64,000 bases of DNA from Maribacter polysiphoniae (GCF_003148665.1 NZ_QGGQ01000001.1:575762-639761); one strand, 5' to 3'; positions 1 to 11,904 are shown, counted from the first letter of the stretch. Notes: generated by a model from the sequence alone, not told the origin. Made by a program: numbers and translations.

Positions 1-2
1 TA

Positions 3-344
3 AGCAATAAAATGTTTTTACCGCAAAAAGATTTTAGATTGAGCCTATTCGCTCTTATCCTATGTCATTTACAACTTTTGGTAGGTCTTTTACTTTTCTT
101 TGTATCCCCCAACGGTTTGAATGCTATTCAGCAATTGGGTATGGGAGGAATGGATTCGGCTTCCCGATTGTTGGCCGTTGAACATCCTTTTATCAACATT
201 ATTGCTTTGGTTTTGATTACCATAGGCTGGTCTAGGCATAAGAAGTTTATGGAAGGCAATAAAAAATTCAAAAGTATCGCTATATTTTACGGACTTGGCT
301 TGGTACTTATCTTGAGTAGAATCCCATGGACACAATGGTTATAG
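3..344 (+). CDS. Partial small integral membrane protein (5' end outside window)
   Basis: This is a hydrophobic protein with about three membrane segments, including HLQLLVGLLLFFVSP and, after the motif VEHPF, a segment ending LVLITIGWS. It closes with a short hydrophobic helix and IPW. The frame is open from base 3 with no stop before the ATG at base 12. The preceding codons read S-N-K, so that Met is probably internal and the true start lies upstream of the window. From memory, it resembles a roughly 150-residue Bacteroidota membrane family that databases often mislabel as cytochrome b or ribosomal protein L27; this was not checked. Its function is unknown. The next gene on the same strand begins about 60 bases downstream. 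Confidence 0.65.
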   Translation, partial: SNKMFLPQKDFRLSLFALILCHLQLLVGLLLFFVSPNGLNAIQQLGMGGMDSASRLLAVEHPFINIIALVLITIGWSRHKKFMEGNKKFKSIAIFYGLGLVLILSRIPWTQWL

Positions 345-403
345 GAAAATTTGACGCTACTTTTTAGCTTATAAAATAGAATTCAAATATAAAAACAACA
401 ATA

Positions 404-997
404 ATGAAAAATGTCTTACTAGTAGTAACCTTACTTTTTTCCATGCTGGGTTTTTCCCAAGAAAAATCATTGTTCAACGGTGAAGATCTTACCGGGTGGA
501 CGGTCTATGGTACCGAAAAATGGTATGCTGAGGATGGTTTATTGGTTTGTGAAAGTGGACCTGATAAACAATATGGGTACCTGGCCACTAATGAACACTA
601 CAAGGACTTTACACTTACACTGGAGTTTAAGCAGGAAGCGGATGGCAATAGTGGTGTTTTTATACGATCTACAGTAGAAGGTACTAAGGTTAGTGGCTGG
701 CAGGTAGAGGTCGCTCCCCCAGGACATAACACGGGTGGTGTTTACGAATCTTATGGGCGTGGTTGGTTGATTAAACCGGACCCTGAGAAAGACAAGGCCT
801 TGAAGATGGGGGAATGGAATGAGATGAAAATCCGCGTCTATGGTGATAAACTAACCTCTTGGTTGAATGGAGTGGAGATGGTCACCATTCGGGATGAAAA
901 AATAGGTGCCGGTGAAGGGTCTATTGCCTTACAAATCCATGATGGTGGTGGTATAAAGGTCAAGTGGAGAAATATTAAGATCGCCTTGCCACAATAA
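404..997 (+). CDS. Secreted DUF1080 (3-keto-disaccharide hydrolase-type) protein
   Basis: This 197-residue protein has a signal peptide (about residues 1-19, hydrophobic core then GFSQ) and no lipobox cysteine. A single DUF1080 domain follows, a concanavalin-like beta-sandwich. Recognisable family marks are FNGEDLTGW at residues 24-32, NSGVFIRS at 82-89 and a WNEMKIRVYGDKLTSWLNG strand pair near 130-150. Family members act on or bind sugars, and some are described as 3-keto-disaccharide hydrolases. The substrate here cannot be read from sequence. The protein is probably periplasmic or extracellular. The gene converges with the nuclease gene at 1001, leaving only three bases between the two stop codons and no visible terminator hairpin. 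Confidence 0.85.
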   Translation: MKNVLLVVTLLFSMLGFSQEKSLFNGEDLTGWTVYGTEKWYAEDGLLVCESGPDKQYGYLATNEHYKDFTLTLEFKQEADGNSGVFIRSTVEGTKVSGWQVEVAPPGHNTGGVYESYGRGWLIKPDPEKDKALKMGEWNEMKIRVYGDKLTSWLNGVEMVTIRDEKIGAGEGSIALQIHDGGGIKVKWRNIKIALPQ

Positions 998-1000
998 AGC

Positions 1001-2038
1001 CTATTGCACGGGTTTAATGATATATAAATACACCGGGAAATGGTCACTGAACCCACCGGTATAACTGCCCCCTGCATAGGTGCGAAAAGGATAACCCTTG
1101 TAGTTGCCCTTTTTTGTAAATAAGTAGGGGGCGGTAAATACGTTTGCTTTCCAGAATTGGTAACCATCCTTGTTATTCAAGAAATTGCTTGTGAAATACA
1201 TTTGGTCAAAAAGGTTCCATTGGTCCCTGTAGGCCAATGAGCCAATCCCTTTTCTGTATAGCTTCTCCATAGGGTTATAAAGATCGTTTTCCCCCAGTTT
1301 ATTTTTGGAACCCTTGGTTTTGAGTATTTTCTTAAGGCTATCATCCACAGGGTCATCATTCAAATCACCCATACTGATTATTTTTGCCGAGACATCCTGC
1401 TTTACAATGGAGTCGATAATCCTTTTGTTCAAAGCTGCGGCGGCCAATCGATTTGGTTTGCTTCTTTCTGCACCGCCACTTCGTGAGGGCCAATGATTAA
1501 CGATAAAATAAATTTGTTCGTCGTCCAATACACCACCGACAACCAGTTGGTCACGGGTATAATCCCGTTCACCATCGTCATTCTGTAGCAATAGTCTTCT
1601 GCTTTGAAAACTCGTAGGTAAAAAGGCTGAGTGCTTATACAAAAGGGCCACATCTATGCCACGTTCATCCGGGGAATCAAAGTGGACAATCCTATAATCC
1701 ATTTTTTGTAGGCGGGGATGGTTTATCAAATCTTCTAAAACCCTTATGTTTTCCACTTCGCAAAGTCCTATGACATCGGGGGAGGTATGTGCTTCAATGC
1801 TGCCAATATCTGAAATCACCTTGGCTATATTTTCGATTTTATGGGAATATCTTTCTTGGGTCCAATGGTCTTTTCCATCAGGGGTACGGTCATCATCAAA
1901 GGTTAATGAATCATTTTGGATATCGAAGAGATTCTCAACATTGTAAAATGCTATTGATCTGATTTTGAAAGTGTTCCCTTCTTGTGGAAATAGGATTATT
2001 GGAAATAAAAATAATAGGAAAAGAAGTCTAATATTCAT
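1001..2038 (-). CDS. Secreted endonuclease/exonuclease/phosphatase family protein
   Basis: This 345-residue protein has an N-terminal signal segment (about residues 1-19) followed by a full EEP (DNase I/AP endonuclease/phosphodiesterase) fold. The catalytic motifs are all present: FYNVENLFD at 31-39, the metal-ligand Glu94 in LCEVEN, NHWPSR at 181-186, GDLNDDP at 224-230 and SDH at 331-333. The signal segment suggests it acts in the periplasm or outside the cell on phosphodiester or phosphomonoester substrates. It is divergent from the TonB receptor at 2149, 110 bases away, which is followed by a DUF5689/lamin-tail lipoprotein. That setting fits scavenging of extracellular nucleic acid or organophosphate, but the substrate is inferred. 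Confidence 0.88.
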   Translation of the reverse strand: MNIRLLFLLFLFPIILFPQEGNTFKIRSIAFYNVENLFDIQNDSLTFDDDRTPDGKDHWTQERYSHKIENIAKVISDIGSIEAHTSPDVIGLCEVENIRVLEDLINHPRLQKMDYRIVHFDSPDERGIDVALLYKHSAFLPTSFQSRRLLLQNDDGERDYTRDQLVVGGVLDDEQIYFIVNHWPSRSGGAERSKPNRLAAAALNKRIIDSIVKQDVSAKIISMGDLNDDPVDDSLKKILKTKGSKNKLGENDLYNPMEKLYRKGIGSLAYRDQWNLFDQMYFTSNFLNNKDGYQFWKANVFTAPYLFTKKGNYKGYPFRTYAGGSYTGGFSDHFPVYLYIIKPVQ

Positions 2039-2148
2039 TGGTATTCGCAGTAATTCATCGAAAATATAATAATTATTAAGTAAATAGCTACATATTATTG
2101 CGTATTCTTAATATATTTAACAAGAAGATCAATCGAATATTTTAAGTT

Positions 2149-4878
2149 TTGCGACTTTTTTTAGCTTCATTTTTCGCATTGTTTATGTGCCAGATGATAA
2201 TTGGTCAGGAAACGAATTATGTTTCTGGCACAGTGCTTTCGGCCTATTCGAAAGGCCCTATTTCTGAGGGTGTTATTACCTTGGAAGGGAGTAACAATTC
2301 CCTTAAGCCAGACAAAGAGGGGTTTTTTAAACTTCCCGTAATAACTAGGGGTAGTTTTATCTTGAACATTACCGTCCCTGGTTTTATGCCCAAACGGATT
2401 CCGGTCTTTTTCGAGGGTGATGATATCGCGTTGGGGACTATCTTCCTTGAACAGGATATTGAAAGGGATAAGATCGATAATCTTGTGACCCTTACCGATG
2501 CTGAATTTTCCGATGAGGATGATACCATGATCGCCGCTGGATTACTCCAGGCGACAAGGGATATATTCTTAAAGAGGGCGGCCTTCGATTTTGGTCAGGC
2601 CTTTTTTCGGGTGAGAGGATACGATTCCAGGAATGGTACGGTCATGATCAATGGAATATCCATGAACAAATTATTCGACGGCCGCCCACAATGGAACAAT
2701 TGGGGAGGGTTGAATGATGTAACCAGAAACCAAAATTATGCCAATGGTCTGCATGCTTCGGAATATACGTTTGGGGGTATTTTAGGAAATACGAATCTGG
2801 ATACCAGACCTTCTGGATTGCGTCCTGGATTTCGGTTTTCCGTATCGGCCTCCAATCGGACCTATACGGGTCGGGCCATGGCTACTTATACTTCCCCCAA
2901 ACAAAAGAACGGACTTACATATTCTGTATCAACGTCTAGAAGATGGGCCAAGGAGGGTTATATCGACGGTACCCTGTATGATGCTTATTCCGTATTTGGT
3001 GCCTTGGAATTTGAAATAGATTCGAAAAATAGTTTAATGGCCACTGCAATTATGGCTTCCAATCGACGAGGCCGTTCCTCTGCAATTACGGAAGAAGTAC
3101 AAGATTTGGTAGGCAACCGTTACAACCCCTATTGGGGATACCAAAATGGTGAAATCCGAAATTCTAGGGAACGTAAAATTGCAGAACCGATTCTAATGGT
3201 AAACCACTATTATGAAACCGATAAATTTAATTTGAATACAGGAATTTCGTATCAGTCCGGCATCCATTCCAAAAGTAGATTAGGCTATTATAACGCCCCA
3301 AATCCCGATCCAACATATTATCGGTATTTACCCAGTTTTTATATCAATAGCCCTATTGGTGCCAACTTTGTAAGTGCTGATTGGGCTAAACAAGGATTTT
3401 TGGGGAATACCCAAATGGATTGGGAAGCGATTTATACGGCCAATGCCGCGGAAAAAGCATCCTATGTCCTATATGATGATGTTGTCGAAGACCGGCAGTT
3501 GGTCCTTAACAGTGTTGGGAATATCCAAATTTCAGAAAATATGAAATTGGATGTTGGTTTAAATTTCAAGCAATTACAATCGGATAATTATGCCAAGATC
3601 GTCGATCTCTTCGGGGCTGAATATCATGAGGATATAGACCCATTCTCAAATACCGCCAATAATCTTGATGGAAACACGAATCGACAGGAGAATGAAATAT
3701 TCAATTATAATTATGAACTGACCGCAAACCAATGGAACGCTTTTGTGCAATTGGGATTTACAAGAAAAAAATGGAGTGGCTTTGTTGCGGCGAACTATCT
3801 GGGTACCGAATATCAAAGAAACGGACTTTTTAGAAATGAGCGATATGTCGATGATTCTTTTGGGGAAGGACCTGCGGTGGACTTCTCCAACTTCGGATAC
3901 AAAGGTGGAGTTTCCTATCAAATAACAGGGAGACATTGGATTAGGCTGAATGGAGGGGTTATTGAGCGACCGCCGGTTTTACAAAATACCTTTATCAACC
4001 CAAGGGAGAATAATGGGATTGTTTCCAATCTTCAAAGTGAAACGGTTTCGAGCATTGATTTTAATTATTTTCTGCGGTTACCGAAGCTAACAGGGCGGTT
4101 GACCGGTTTCTATTCCCGATTTCAAAATACCACGGATGTTAATTATTTCTTTGTGGACGCAGGGGTGGGTTCCGATTTTGTCCAAGAGGTGATTACCGAT
4201 CTGGATAAATTGCACATGGGTGCGGAACTGGGGTTGGAGTATGAAGTGTCCCCTGCCGTAAAACTTTCTGCGGTTGCGGCAGTAGGTAAATATTTGTATG
4301 CGAGTGACCCTAATATCAATATCAATTTTGATACAGCCGGAGCCGAGGAAGAGTTGATAAATATTGAAGGAGCCATTGATTTGGGAATTGCAAAGATCAA
4401 GGACTATAAGTTGGCCCAAGGTCCGCAGAAAGCCTATGCCCTGGGAATAGAGTATCGAGATCCGAAATACTGGTGGGTGGGGGCCACAGCAAATTATTTA
4501 GCGGATAATCACGCGAATATCTCAATGATTACAAGAACTCGTAGTTTTTATTTGAATCCTGAAACCGGGCTTCCATTTCCCGATGCCACTGACGAGAATG
4601 TGGCACGATTATTAAAACAAAGTCCAATGGATAATTTTTATCTGTTGAATTTGGTTGGGGGTAAATCATGGTTGAGGAAAGGGAAGTATATCAGTGTTTT
4701 TGCCAGTATCAACAATGTGTTCGACACTGTTTTTAAAACGGGAGGTTATGAACAAAGTAGAAATGGCAATTACGGACAATTAAAACAGGATAATTTAAGT
4801 GGTAATCCGTCTTTCGCCACAAAATATTGGTATGGCTATGGGCGGACATATTTTTTGAATATAGCTTATAGTTTTTAA
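2149..4878 (+). CDS. TonB-dependent receptor with CarboxypepD_reg-like N-terminus
   Basis: This 909-residue outer-membrane receptor has a signal peptide ending near IIGQ (residue 20). Next comes a carboxypeptidase-regulatory-like beta domain (about 22-110), a plug domain containing FRVRGYDSRNGTVMINGI, and a long barrel ending in the aromatic C-terminus YFLNIAYSF. The start is a TTG at 2149; the next methionine would remove the signal sequence. It lies 95 bases upstream of the DUF5689 lipoprotein on the same strand, with which it probably forms an uptake pair similar to SusC/D in arrangement. The divergent secreted EEP nuclease suggests a phosphorus-containing ligand, but the sequence does not show the substrate. 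Confidence 0.9.
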   Translation: MRLFLASFFALFMCQMIIGQETNYVSGTVLSAYSKGPISEGVITLEGSNNSLKPDKEGFFKLPVITRGSFILNITVPGFMPKRIPVFFEGDDIALGTIFLEQDIERDKIDNLVTLTDAEFSDEDDTMIAAGLLQATRDIFLKRAAFDFGQAFFRVRGYDSRNGTVMINGISMNKLFDGRPQWNNWGGLNDVTRNQNYANGLHASEYTFGGILGNTNLDTRPSGLRPGFRFSVSASNRTYTGRAMATYTSPKQKNGLTYSVSTSRRWAKEGYIDGTLYDAYSVFGALEFEIDSKNSLMATAIMASNRRGRSSAITEEVQDLVGNRYNPYWGYQNGEIRNSRERKIAEPILMVNHYYETDKFNLNTGISYQSGIHSKSRLGYYNAPNPDPTYYRYLPSFYINSPIGANFVSADWAKQGFLGNTQMDWEAIYTANAAEKASYVLYDDVVEDRQLVLNSVGNIQISENMKLDVGLNFKQLQSDNYAKIVDLFGAEYHEDIDPFSNTANNLDGNTNRQENEIFNYNYELTANQWNAFVQLGFTRKKWSGFVAANYLGTEYQRNGLFRNERYVDDSFGEGPAVDFSNFGYKGGVSYQITGRHWIRLNGGVIERPPVLQNTFINPRENNGIVSNLQSETVSSIDFNYFLRLPKLTGRLTGFYSRFQNTTDVNYFFVDAGVGSDFVQEVITDLDKLHMGAELGLEYEVSPAVKLSAVAAVGKYLYASDPNININFDTAGAEEELINIEGAIDLGIAKIKDYKLAQGPQKAYALGIEYRDPKYWWVGATANYLADNHANISMITRTRSFYLNPETGLPFPDATDENVARLLKQSPMDNFYLLNLVGGKSWLRKGKYISVFASINNVFDTVFKTGGYEQSRNGNYGQLKQDNLSGNPSFATKYWYGYGRTYFLNIAYSF

Positions 4879-4973
4879 AAATCTGTAAAGGGTTTTTGCC
4901 AAAGCTAGGTTCTTATCGGCAAGGAATCCTCGCAAAACAGGTTCCTTGTAGGTCCAAGCATAAATAAGTTGGT

Positions 4974-6344
4974 ATGGCATTAAAAATATCGAAATCAAAA
5001 ATATGGATTACTATAGTAGTTATGGTGATGCACTTTGGTTGTGTCAAGGACCGAAGTTTTGATGCACCAAAGGAATCGTGTACCACGGAATTGGCGGCTA
5101 CTACTTCTTATGCGGAGGTCAAGGCGCTGTATGTTGATGGCACCGTTCAAATTCAAGATGATTTGATTATTGAAGGATATGTTGTTTCATCGGATAGGGA
5201 GGGTAATTTTTTCAGTTCGCTTCATTTTCAGGATGGTTTGGAAAATCCGGAAGGGGGATTTCAATTGGATTTTGATCTTAGGGATTCCCATTTGTTCTTT
5301 CCCGTGGGGAGTAAAATAGTCATAAAATTAAAAGGACTCTATTTGGGCAAACAACAGGGGGTTTATAAATTGGGAGGGGTTTTTACTTCATTTGGTAACT
5401 TATCTGTAGGGAGGTTGCCGGCCTATGTTGTTTTCCAGCACGTATTTATCGCATGTGATGATTTACAGGTAATTGTCCCCCACAAAATAAGCCTTGACCT
5501 GTTGGAGGAGCAGATGGTCAACACCCTTGTACAATTGGATGATGTAGAGATCATTGAAAATGAATTAGGGCTTCCTTTTGCCGATCCAAAGGAAGAAACA
5601 GAACGAACCCTCATTGATTGTGACGATAATGAAATCATCCTGTTGAACAGTGGATATTCCAATTTTCAATCGACTTTATTGCCTGAGGGGAGGGGGTCGG
5701 TTGTAGGGGTACTTTTGAAGGATAATAGTGATTTTAAGCTGGTGATTCGGGAATTGGATGATATCGATTTCCAAAAGGAACGATGTGCGGACTTCATTGA
5801 TGAATTCACTTCAAATTCAATATTCATTTCAGAATTGGCCGATCCCAATAATAATTCCGGGGCCCGCTTTGTAGAACTTTATAATTCAGGGACAGAAGTA
5901 TTATCCTTAAAAGGGTGGTCCATAAATCGATTTACAAATGATAATACGGAAATAAGTTCAACCATTGATTTATCAGGGTATGAAATTGGGGCAGAAAGTA
6001 CATTCTTGATTTCCCCCAATGCTTCTGAATTTGAAGCTGTTTATGGGTTTGCGCCCGATTTGGCCGTGGGTACCAACAGTCCGGCAGATTCCAATGGTGA
6101 TGATAACCTACAATTGGTGGATCCTTTCGGGACTGTTATCGATACTTTTGGAATTATTGGGGAAGATGGCTCGGGCACCAATCATGAGTTTGAAGATGGG
6201 CGAGCCTTGAGAAATCTGGATAATACCCAAGCAAATGCGACCTATACGTTTAGTGAATGGATTATTTTTAATGATACTGGGGCCTCGGGTACCACGAATC
6301 AACCTCAAAATGCACCGGAGGATTTTTCACCGGGAATTCGATAA
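4974..6344 (+). CDS. DUF5689 and lamin-tail domain lipoprotein
   Basis: This 456-residue lipoprotein has a signal sequence ending in a lipobox (HFGC, Cys at about residue 23). A DUF5689-type beta-barrel region follows (about 35-260), with the typical stretch IEGYVVSSDREGNFF. A lamin-tail (LTD) domain sits at about 275-400, recognised by ISELADPNNNSGARFVELYN and LKGWSINR. LTD domains in bacteria are often found with secreted nucleases and phosphatases. It is probably surface-exposed and works with the TonB receptor just upstream. A 7-bp hairpin lies in the 95-base gap (4920-4926 with 4942-4948), but no T-tract follows, so co-transcription is likely. The response regulator gene converges 11 bases downstream. 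Confidence 0.85.
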   Translation: MALKISKSKIWITIVVMVMHFGCVKDRSFDAPKESCTTELAATTSYAEVKALYVDGTVQIQDDLIIEGYVVSSDREGNFFSSLHFQDGLENPEGGFQLDFDLRDSHLFFPVGSKIVIKLKGLYLGKQQGVYKLGGVFTSFGNLSVGRLPAYVVFQHVFIACDDLQVIVPHKISLDLLEEQMVNTLVQLDDVEIIENELGLPFADPKEETERTLIDCDDNEIILLNSGYSNFQSTLLPEGRGSVVGVLLKDNSDFKLVIRELDDIDFQKERCADFIDEFTSNSIFISELADPNNNSGARFVELYNSGTEVLSLKGWSINRFTNDNTEISSTIDLSGYEIGAESTFLISPNASEFEAVYGFAPDLAVGTNSPADSNGDDNLQLVDPFGTVIDTFGIIGEDGSGTNHEFEDGRALRNLDNTQANATYTFSEWIIFNDTGASGTTNQPQNAPEDFSPGIR

Positions 6345-6355
6345 AGCCAGGGTCA

Positions 6356-6757
6356 TTAGGCTACTTCTACGAGCACGTTTCGAAGATCTTGGTGTGTAAT
6401 AGGTTTAAGTATGTAGTTGTGGACTATCTTGTACTCATTAACACGTTCAACATCACGTGGATCAACAGAGGAACTTATGATGTAGACAACGACATTGTCT
6501 TTATTGTGATTGGGGATTTTGACAAAGTCCTCTAAAAATTCCCATCCGTCCATTACGGGCATGTTCAGATCCAGAAAAATAATCGAAGGCAATTTTTCAC
6601 CACGGGCGGTTATATTCAAAAGTCCGTCAATGGCTTCCTGACCGTTGTTGAATACTAGAATCTCATCACAAAATTCCATTTCTTTCATAATCCTTTTGGC
6701 TCCATAAACAAATATGGGGTCATCATCAATGATGCAAGTGCTCTTAATCTTTTTCAT
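6356..6757 (-). CDS. Single-domain (CheY-like) response regulator
   Basis: This 133-residue receiver domain has no output domain. The acidic pocket is D11-D13, the phosphoacceptor is Asp63 in FLDLNMPVMDGWEF, the switch Ser lies in IISSS (95-97) and the conserved Lys118 is in LKP. It lies 18 bases downstream of the PAS histidine kinase at 6776-8596 in the same direction, so the two are almost certainly co-transcribed and form a cognate pair. With no DNA-binding domain, its output must be protein-protein interaction or phosphorelay. Such stand-alone receivers with the ending NYILKPI are common in Flavobacteriia. Confidence 0.92.
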   Translation of the reverse strand: MKKIKSTCIIDDDPIFVYGAKRIMKEMEFCDEILVFNNGQEAIDGLLNITARGEKLPSIIFLDLNMPVMDGWEFLEDFVKIPNHNKDNVVVYIISSSVDPRDVERVNEYKIVHNYILKPITHQDLRNVLVEVA

Positions 6758-6775
6758 TTATTTGGGTGTTCTAGT

Positions 6776-8596
6776 TCATATGTTTCTACGGAGCATAAGT
6801 TTAAAGGTTGTTCCTTTATCCACGATACTCTCGACTTCGATACTGCCTTTCATTGCCTCAATTTGGTTCTTGGTGATAAAAAGCCCTATGCCCTTAGAGT
6901 CTTTATGCCTATGGAAGGTTTTGTACATTCCAAAGATTTTATTACCGTGTTTATCCAAATCTATGCCTTGGCCGTTGTCCGAAAACGTAATAATAACCTT
7001 GTTATTGTTTTGCTTTGCGGCTACATTGATAATAGGTGTTCTTTTAGGGGAACAGTATTTTAAACTGTTTGTGAATAAATTCAGGAAAATACTGTCCAAA
7101 TAGGCGGGTACCGCCTGGATGAATAGGGAATCGTCTATGTCTATATTACAAACCGCTTCTTTTTCCTTTAGCAAGGCGCTAATATTTTTTTCCACATCCG
7201 TTACGGCCTGGCGAAGTTTGATTTTCTTCATCTTTTCGACCGAATTGGTCTTTACGTGCACCACCTCACTCAAATGTGTCACGGTCTCATTTAGACTTAT
7301 CGACGCATCGGTCAACATTTTTATCAGACTCTTTTTTTCTTGCTCATTTTCCTCGGTATTTAAAAAGCTTGTGAGCATGGAGAGATTACTGGAGTGTGAT
7401 CTTAAATTATGCGAAACGATATGGGCAAAATTCAATAGGCTTTCATTCTGTCCATTTGTGACTTCCAATAAATTTTTAAGTTTGCGTTCAGTAGTCTTAG
7501 TTTCTGTAATATCCCAAGTCGCACCGATCATTCGTGTGGGCTTGCCATCCTGGTAACGGCTAATGGTAAATTCAGAGCGAATATATCTTAACTCATCGTT
7601 GGGCCATTTAATACGGAATTCGATCGTACATTTCCTGTCTTCAGCAATGGCCATTACTATTTCATCATGGCACCTTGTTTTGTCCTCTGGATGTATTATG
7701 GCCTCCCAAGCATCGATTGTTTGGTCAAAATCATTTTTACCAACACCGTAAATGCGGTATAAATTATCATCCCAAGAAACCGTCTCGTTGGGAATATCAT
7801 ATTCCCATATGCCTATTCTCGCAGCATCGGTGGTGGCCATGGTCAATCTTTCGGAGATTTCCTTGTTATGGATTTCAATCTTTTTCTTTTCGTCAATATC
7901 TTGGAAGGTGCCAAAGATTCGAATACACTTATTGTTCACAATTTCACATTTCCCAATACTTCTGACCCAACGTTCATGGCCGTTTGCTGTTATGATTATC
8001 GTTTCAATATCCCATGGGGTACCATTGGTAATTGCCTTATTGACTACTTCTGTTATTCTACGACGATGTTCACCCTCTTTATAAAAATCAAGCCCTTTGT
8101 CGAGATTCATTTCATAATCCAAAGGCAGTTCATGTATTTTTTTGGTAGTATCACTTAAATAAGCCTTATTGGTTATAAAATCGAATTCCCATCCTCCTAT
8201 ATTTGCGACATTCTGTACATTCAAAAGGAGCTCCTCATTTTTTTTCTCCATGGTAATGTCTTCGGCTACAATCAATAAACCGCTTTGGTTGTGTTCCTTA
8301 TTGTTCCACCCTTTTATTTGCCAATTCAGCCATTGAGGCCTTCCGTCAGGTTGAATGATTTTTTGAACTTTGTTCAGCTTTGTCCTATGTTGCAAACAAA
8401 ATTCATGCATCTCTTTGATCTCCTGGGTAACATTGGGGACCACATCATAAAAAGATTTTCCAATTATATCAGGATCGGCAATATCCAAATCCTTTAACCA
8501 TAGCTTGGAATGGTTTAAAAAACGCATTTGATGGTCTACCACTGCCATGGGGTAGATGGATTCTTTAAAAAGAAAGTTAAACGAACGGGTTCCCAA
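6776..8596 (-). CDS. Soluble triple-PAS sensor histidine kinase
   Basis: This 606-residue protein has no transmembrane segment. Three PAS-type sensor modules lie at about 8-120, 125-240 and 250-370, each ending in a PAC-like strand (EDIT, FQDID, WDIT). The dimerisation/phosphoacceptor region carries His396 in IVSHNLRSH. The HATPase_c domain has the N box around Asn510 (NLFTNSLKY), the G1 box DNGQGID at 540-546 and the G2 box KGIGLFITK at 568-576. It is cytoplasmic and probably senses a small ligand, redox state or light; no cofactor-binding signature was recognised. The response regulator downstream is its likely partner. About 260 bases without a gene lie upstream. Confidence 0.92.
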   Translation of the reverse strand: MGTRSFNFLFKESIYPMAVVDHQMRFLNHSKLWLKDLDIADPDIIGKSFYDVVPNVTQEIKEMHEFCLQHRTKLNKVQKIIQPDGRPQWLNWQIKGWNNKEHNQSGLLIVAEDITMEKKNEELLLNVQNVANIGGWEFDFITNKAYLSDTTKKIHELPLDYEMNLDKGLDFYKEGEHRRRITEVVNKAITNGTPWDIETIIITANGHERWVRSIGKCEIVNNKCIRIFGTFQDIDEKKKIEIHNKEISERLTMATTDAARIGIWEYDIPNETVSWDDNLYRIYGVGKNDFDQTIDAWEAIIHPEDKTRCHDEIVMAIAEDRKCTIEFRIKWPNDELRYIRSEFTISRYQDGKPTRMIGATWDITETKTTERKLKNLLEVTNGQNESLLNFAHIVSHNLRSHSSNLSMLTSFLNTEENEQEKKSLIKMLTDASISLNETVTHLSEVVHVKTNSVEKMKKIKLRQAVTDVEKNISALLKEKEAVCNIDIDDSLFIQAVPAYLDSIFLNLFTNSLKYCSPKRTPIINVAAKQNNNKVIITFSDNGQGIDLDKHGNKIFGMYKTFHRHKDSKGIGLFITKNQIEAMKGSIEVESIVDKGTTFKLMLRRNI

Positions 8597-8858
8597 GAGA
8601 TTAGTGTTTAGTTCATTAAAGATATAAAATTAACAGTATAACGTAAGAAAAGACCTTAAAAGTATGGGGCATTCAACCACTTTTATTTAAAAATACCTTA
8701 AAACATGGACCTTAATCCCATATTCGACAGTTTTAATCTACTGGTTTGACAGTCCGATTCTATGGGAATCTCGAAAATAGCCTGTACTTAGAGGAAGAAT
8801 TCGATTCCATGGCTATGGTGCCATTTTCTTTTTAGCTAGGATTTTCGTTGCTTGGGTT
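8597..8858. other. Intergenic gap with no gene seen
   Basis: These 262 bases lie between the histidine kinase start and the end of the DinB-like gene, both on the minus strand. The longest readable frame is about 14 codons. No tRNA, repeat element or terminator with a T-tract was recognised. The kinase promoter should lie in the first part, but no exact TAnnTTTG match in the right orientation was found; TATCTTTA occurs near 8617 on the minus strand. Confidence 0.6.
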
Positions 8859-9464
8859 TTACTGCATTGGATAATTTTCATGGGCCATAACTTCTTCCAT
8901 TTGTAGTATATGCCGCTCTGTATGGCCACTTATGAATAGTAGTATTTGAAGTCCATCAATGGTGGCAAAAGGCAATTGGCCATAATGGTTTCTAAGGTCG
9001 TCTTTGGTGGTTTTCAAATATTCAATATGTTCGCCCCGTTTTTGTAAGAAGGCTTTTACCGTCTCATCGTGGGAACCGAATTTTCCGGACGGTTCAAAGG
9101 CTTTTCCTGTTTTCACTTTATTTTCCCGACTTGAAATCATAATCAAAAGATCCTCATCACTTAAGGTAACAGCGTCCCTCTTCGAAGGGTCGGCCGGTGT
9201 TTTCAAGGCTTCTGTCAACATCCCTCCTAGCATTTGTTCAGAAATTGATAAATGTTCCACGCATTCCGCGATCGACCAGGATTCAGGACTGGGTTTGTAC
9301 TTAAGTTGACTTTCGGTAAGGCCTTCTAGGGTGTTTAATAAATAATCTTGGGTTCTCTCCAGCTCTGTAAGAGCCATATCCCGTTCCTCTTCGGTAATTC
9401 CTGAAGTGCCAATTCCAAAAGCAACAAGAGTCAATGCTATGATAGGTAAAATGATCTTTTTCAT
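8859..9464 (-). CDS. Exported DinB-like (DinB_2) metal-binding protein
   Basis: This 201-residue protein has an N-terminal hydrophobic signal segment (MKKIILPIIALTLVAFGIG) followed by a four-helix DinB fold. The three candidate metal ligands are His71 (VEHLSISEQ), His181 and His185 (GHTERHILQMEEV), the usual triad of the family. The export signal is unusual for DinB proteins, many of which are cytosolic thiol transferases, although exported DinB_2 members exist in Bacteroidota. The enzymatic activity is unknown. It is divergent from katG with a 241-base AT-rich gap between them, so both promoters lie there; shared stress regulation is possible but not shown. Confidence 0.82.
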   Translation of the reverse strand: MKKIILPIIALTLVAFGIGTSGITEEERDMALTELERTQDYLLNTLEGLTESQLKYKPSPESWSIAECVEHLSISEQMLGGMLTEALKTPADPSKRDAVTLSDEDLLIMISSRENKVKTGKAFEPSGKFGSHDETVKAFLQKRGEHIEYLKTTKDDLRNHYGQLPFATIDGLQILLFISGHTERHILQMEEVMAHENYPMQ

Positions 9465-9611
9465 TTTTTTATGTTTATGCTAGTGTTAATCTACAATTTT
9501 AAGGCAAATAATTCATTGATTGACCACAATCGATTGGTAAATAAGATCGCTAAATCAAAAATAATAGATAAAATCTATCAATCAATAATCTATAAATATA
9601 ATAAATCTATG

Positions 9612-9639
9612 TTGGATGTTATTCTATGTCGTATCTTTA
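9612..9639 (+). promoter_or_regulatory. Candidate katG promoter
   Basis: TTG at 9612-9614 and TATCTTTA at 9632-9639, 17 bases apart, approximate the Bacteroidota -33 (TTTG) and -7 (TAnnTTTG) elements. They sit about 67 bases upstream of the katG ATG. The last base of the -7 element does not match the consensus, so this is a weak call. No OxyR-like site was recognised. Confidence 0.35.
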
Positions 9640-9702
9640 AATGACTCTGATTTAACCTATAACAGGTTAGTTTTTAAAGATATAAAATCAAAAATAAACT
9701 AG

Positions 9703-11904
<2,202 letters not shown>

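Noticed and set aside
4920-4948. Terminator between the first TonB receptor and the DUF5689 lipoprotein
   Set aside because: A 7-bp stem with a 15-base loop exists, but no T-tract follows, and the two genes are expected to be co-expressed.
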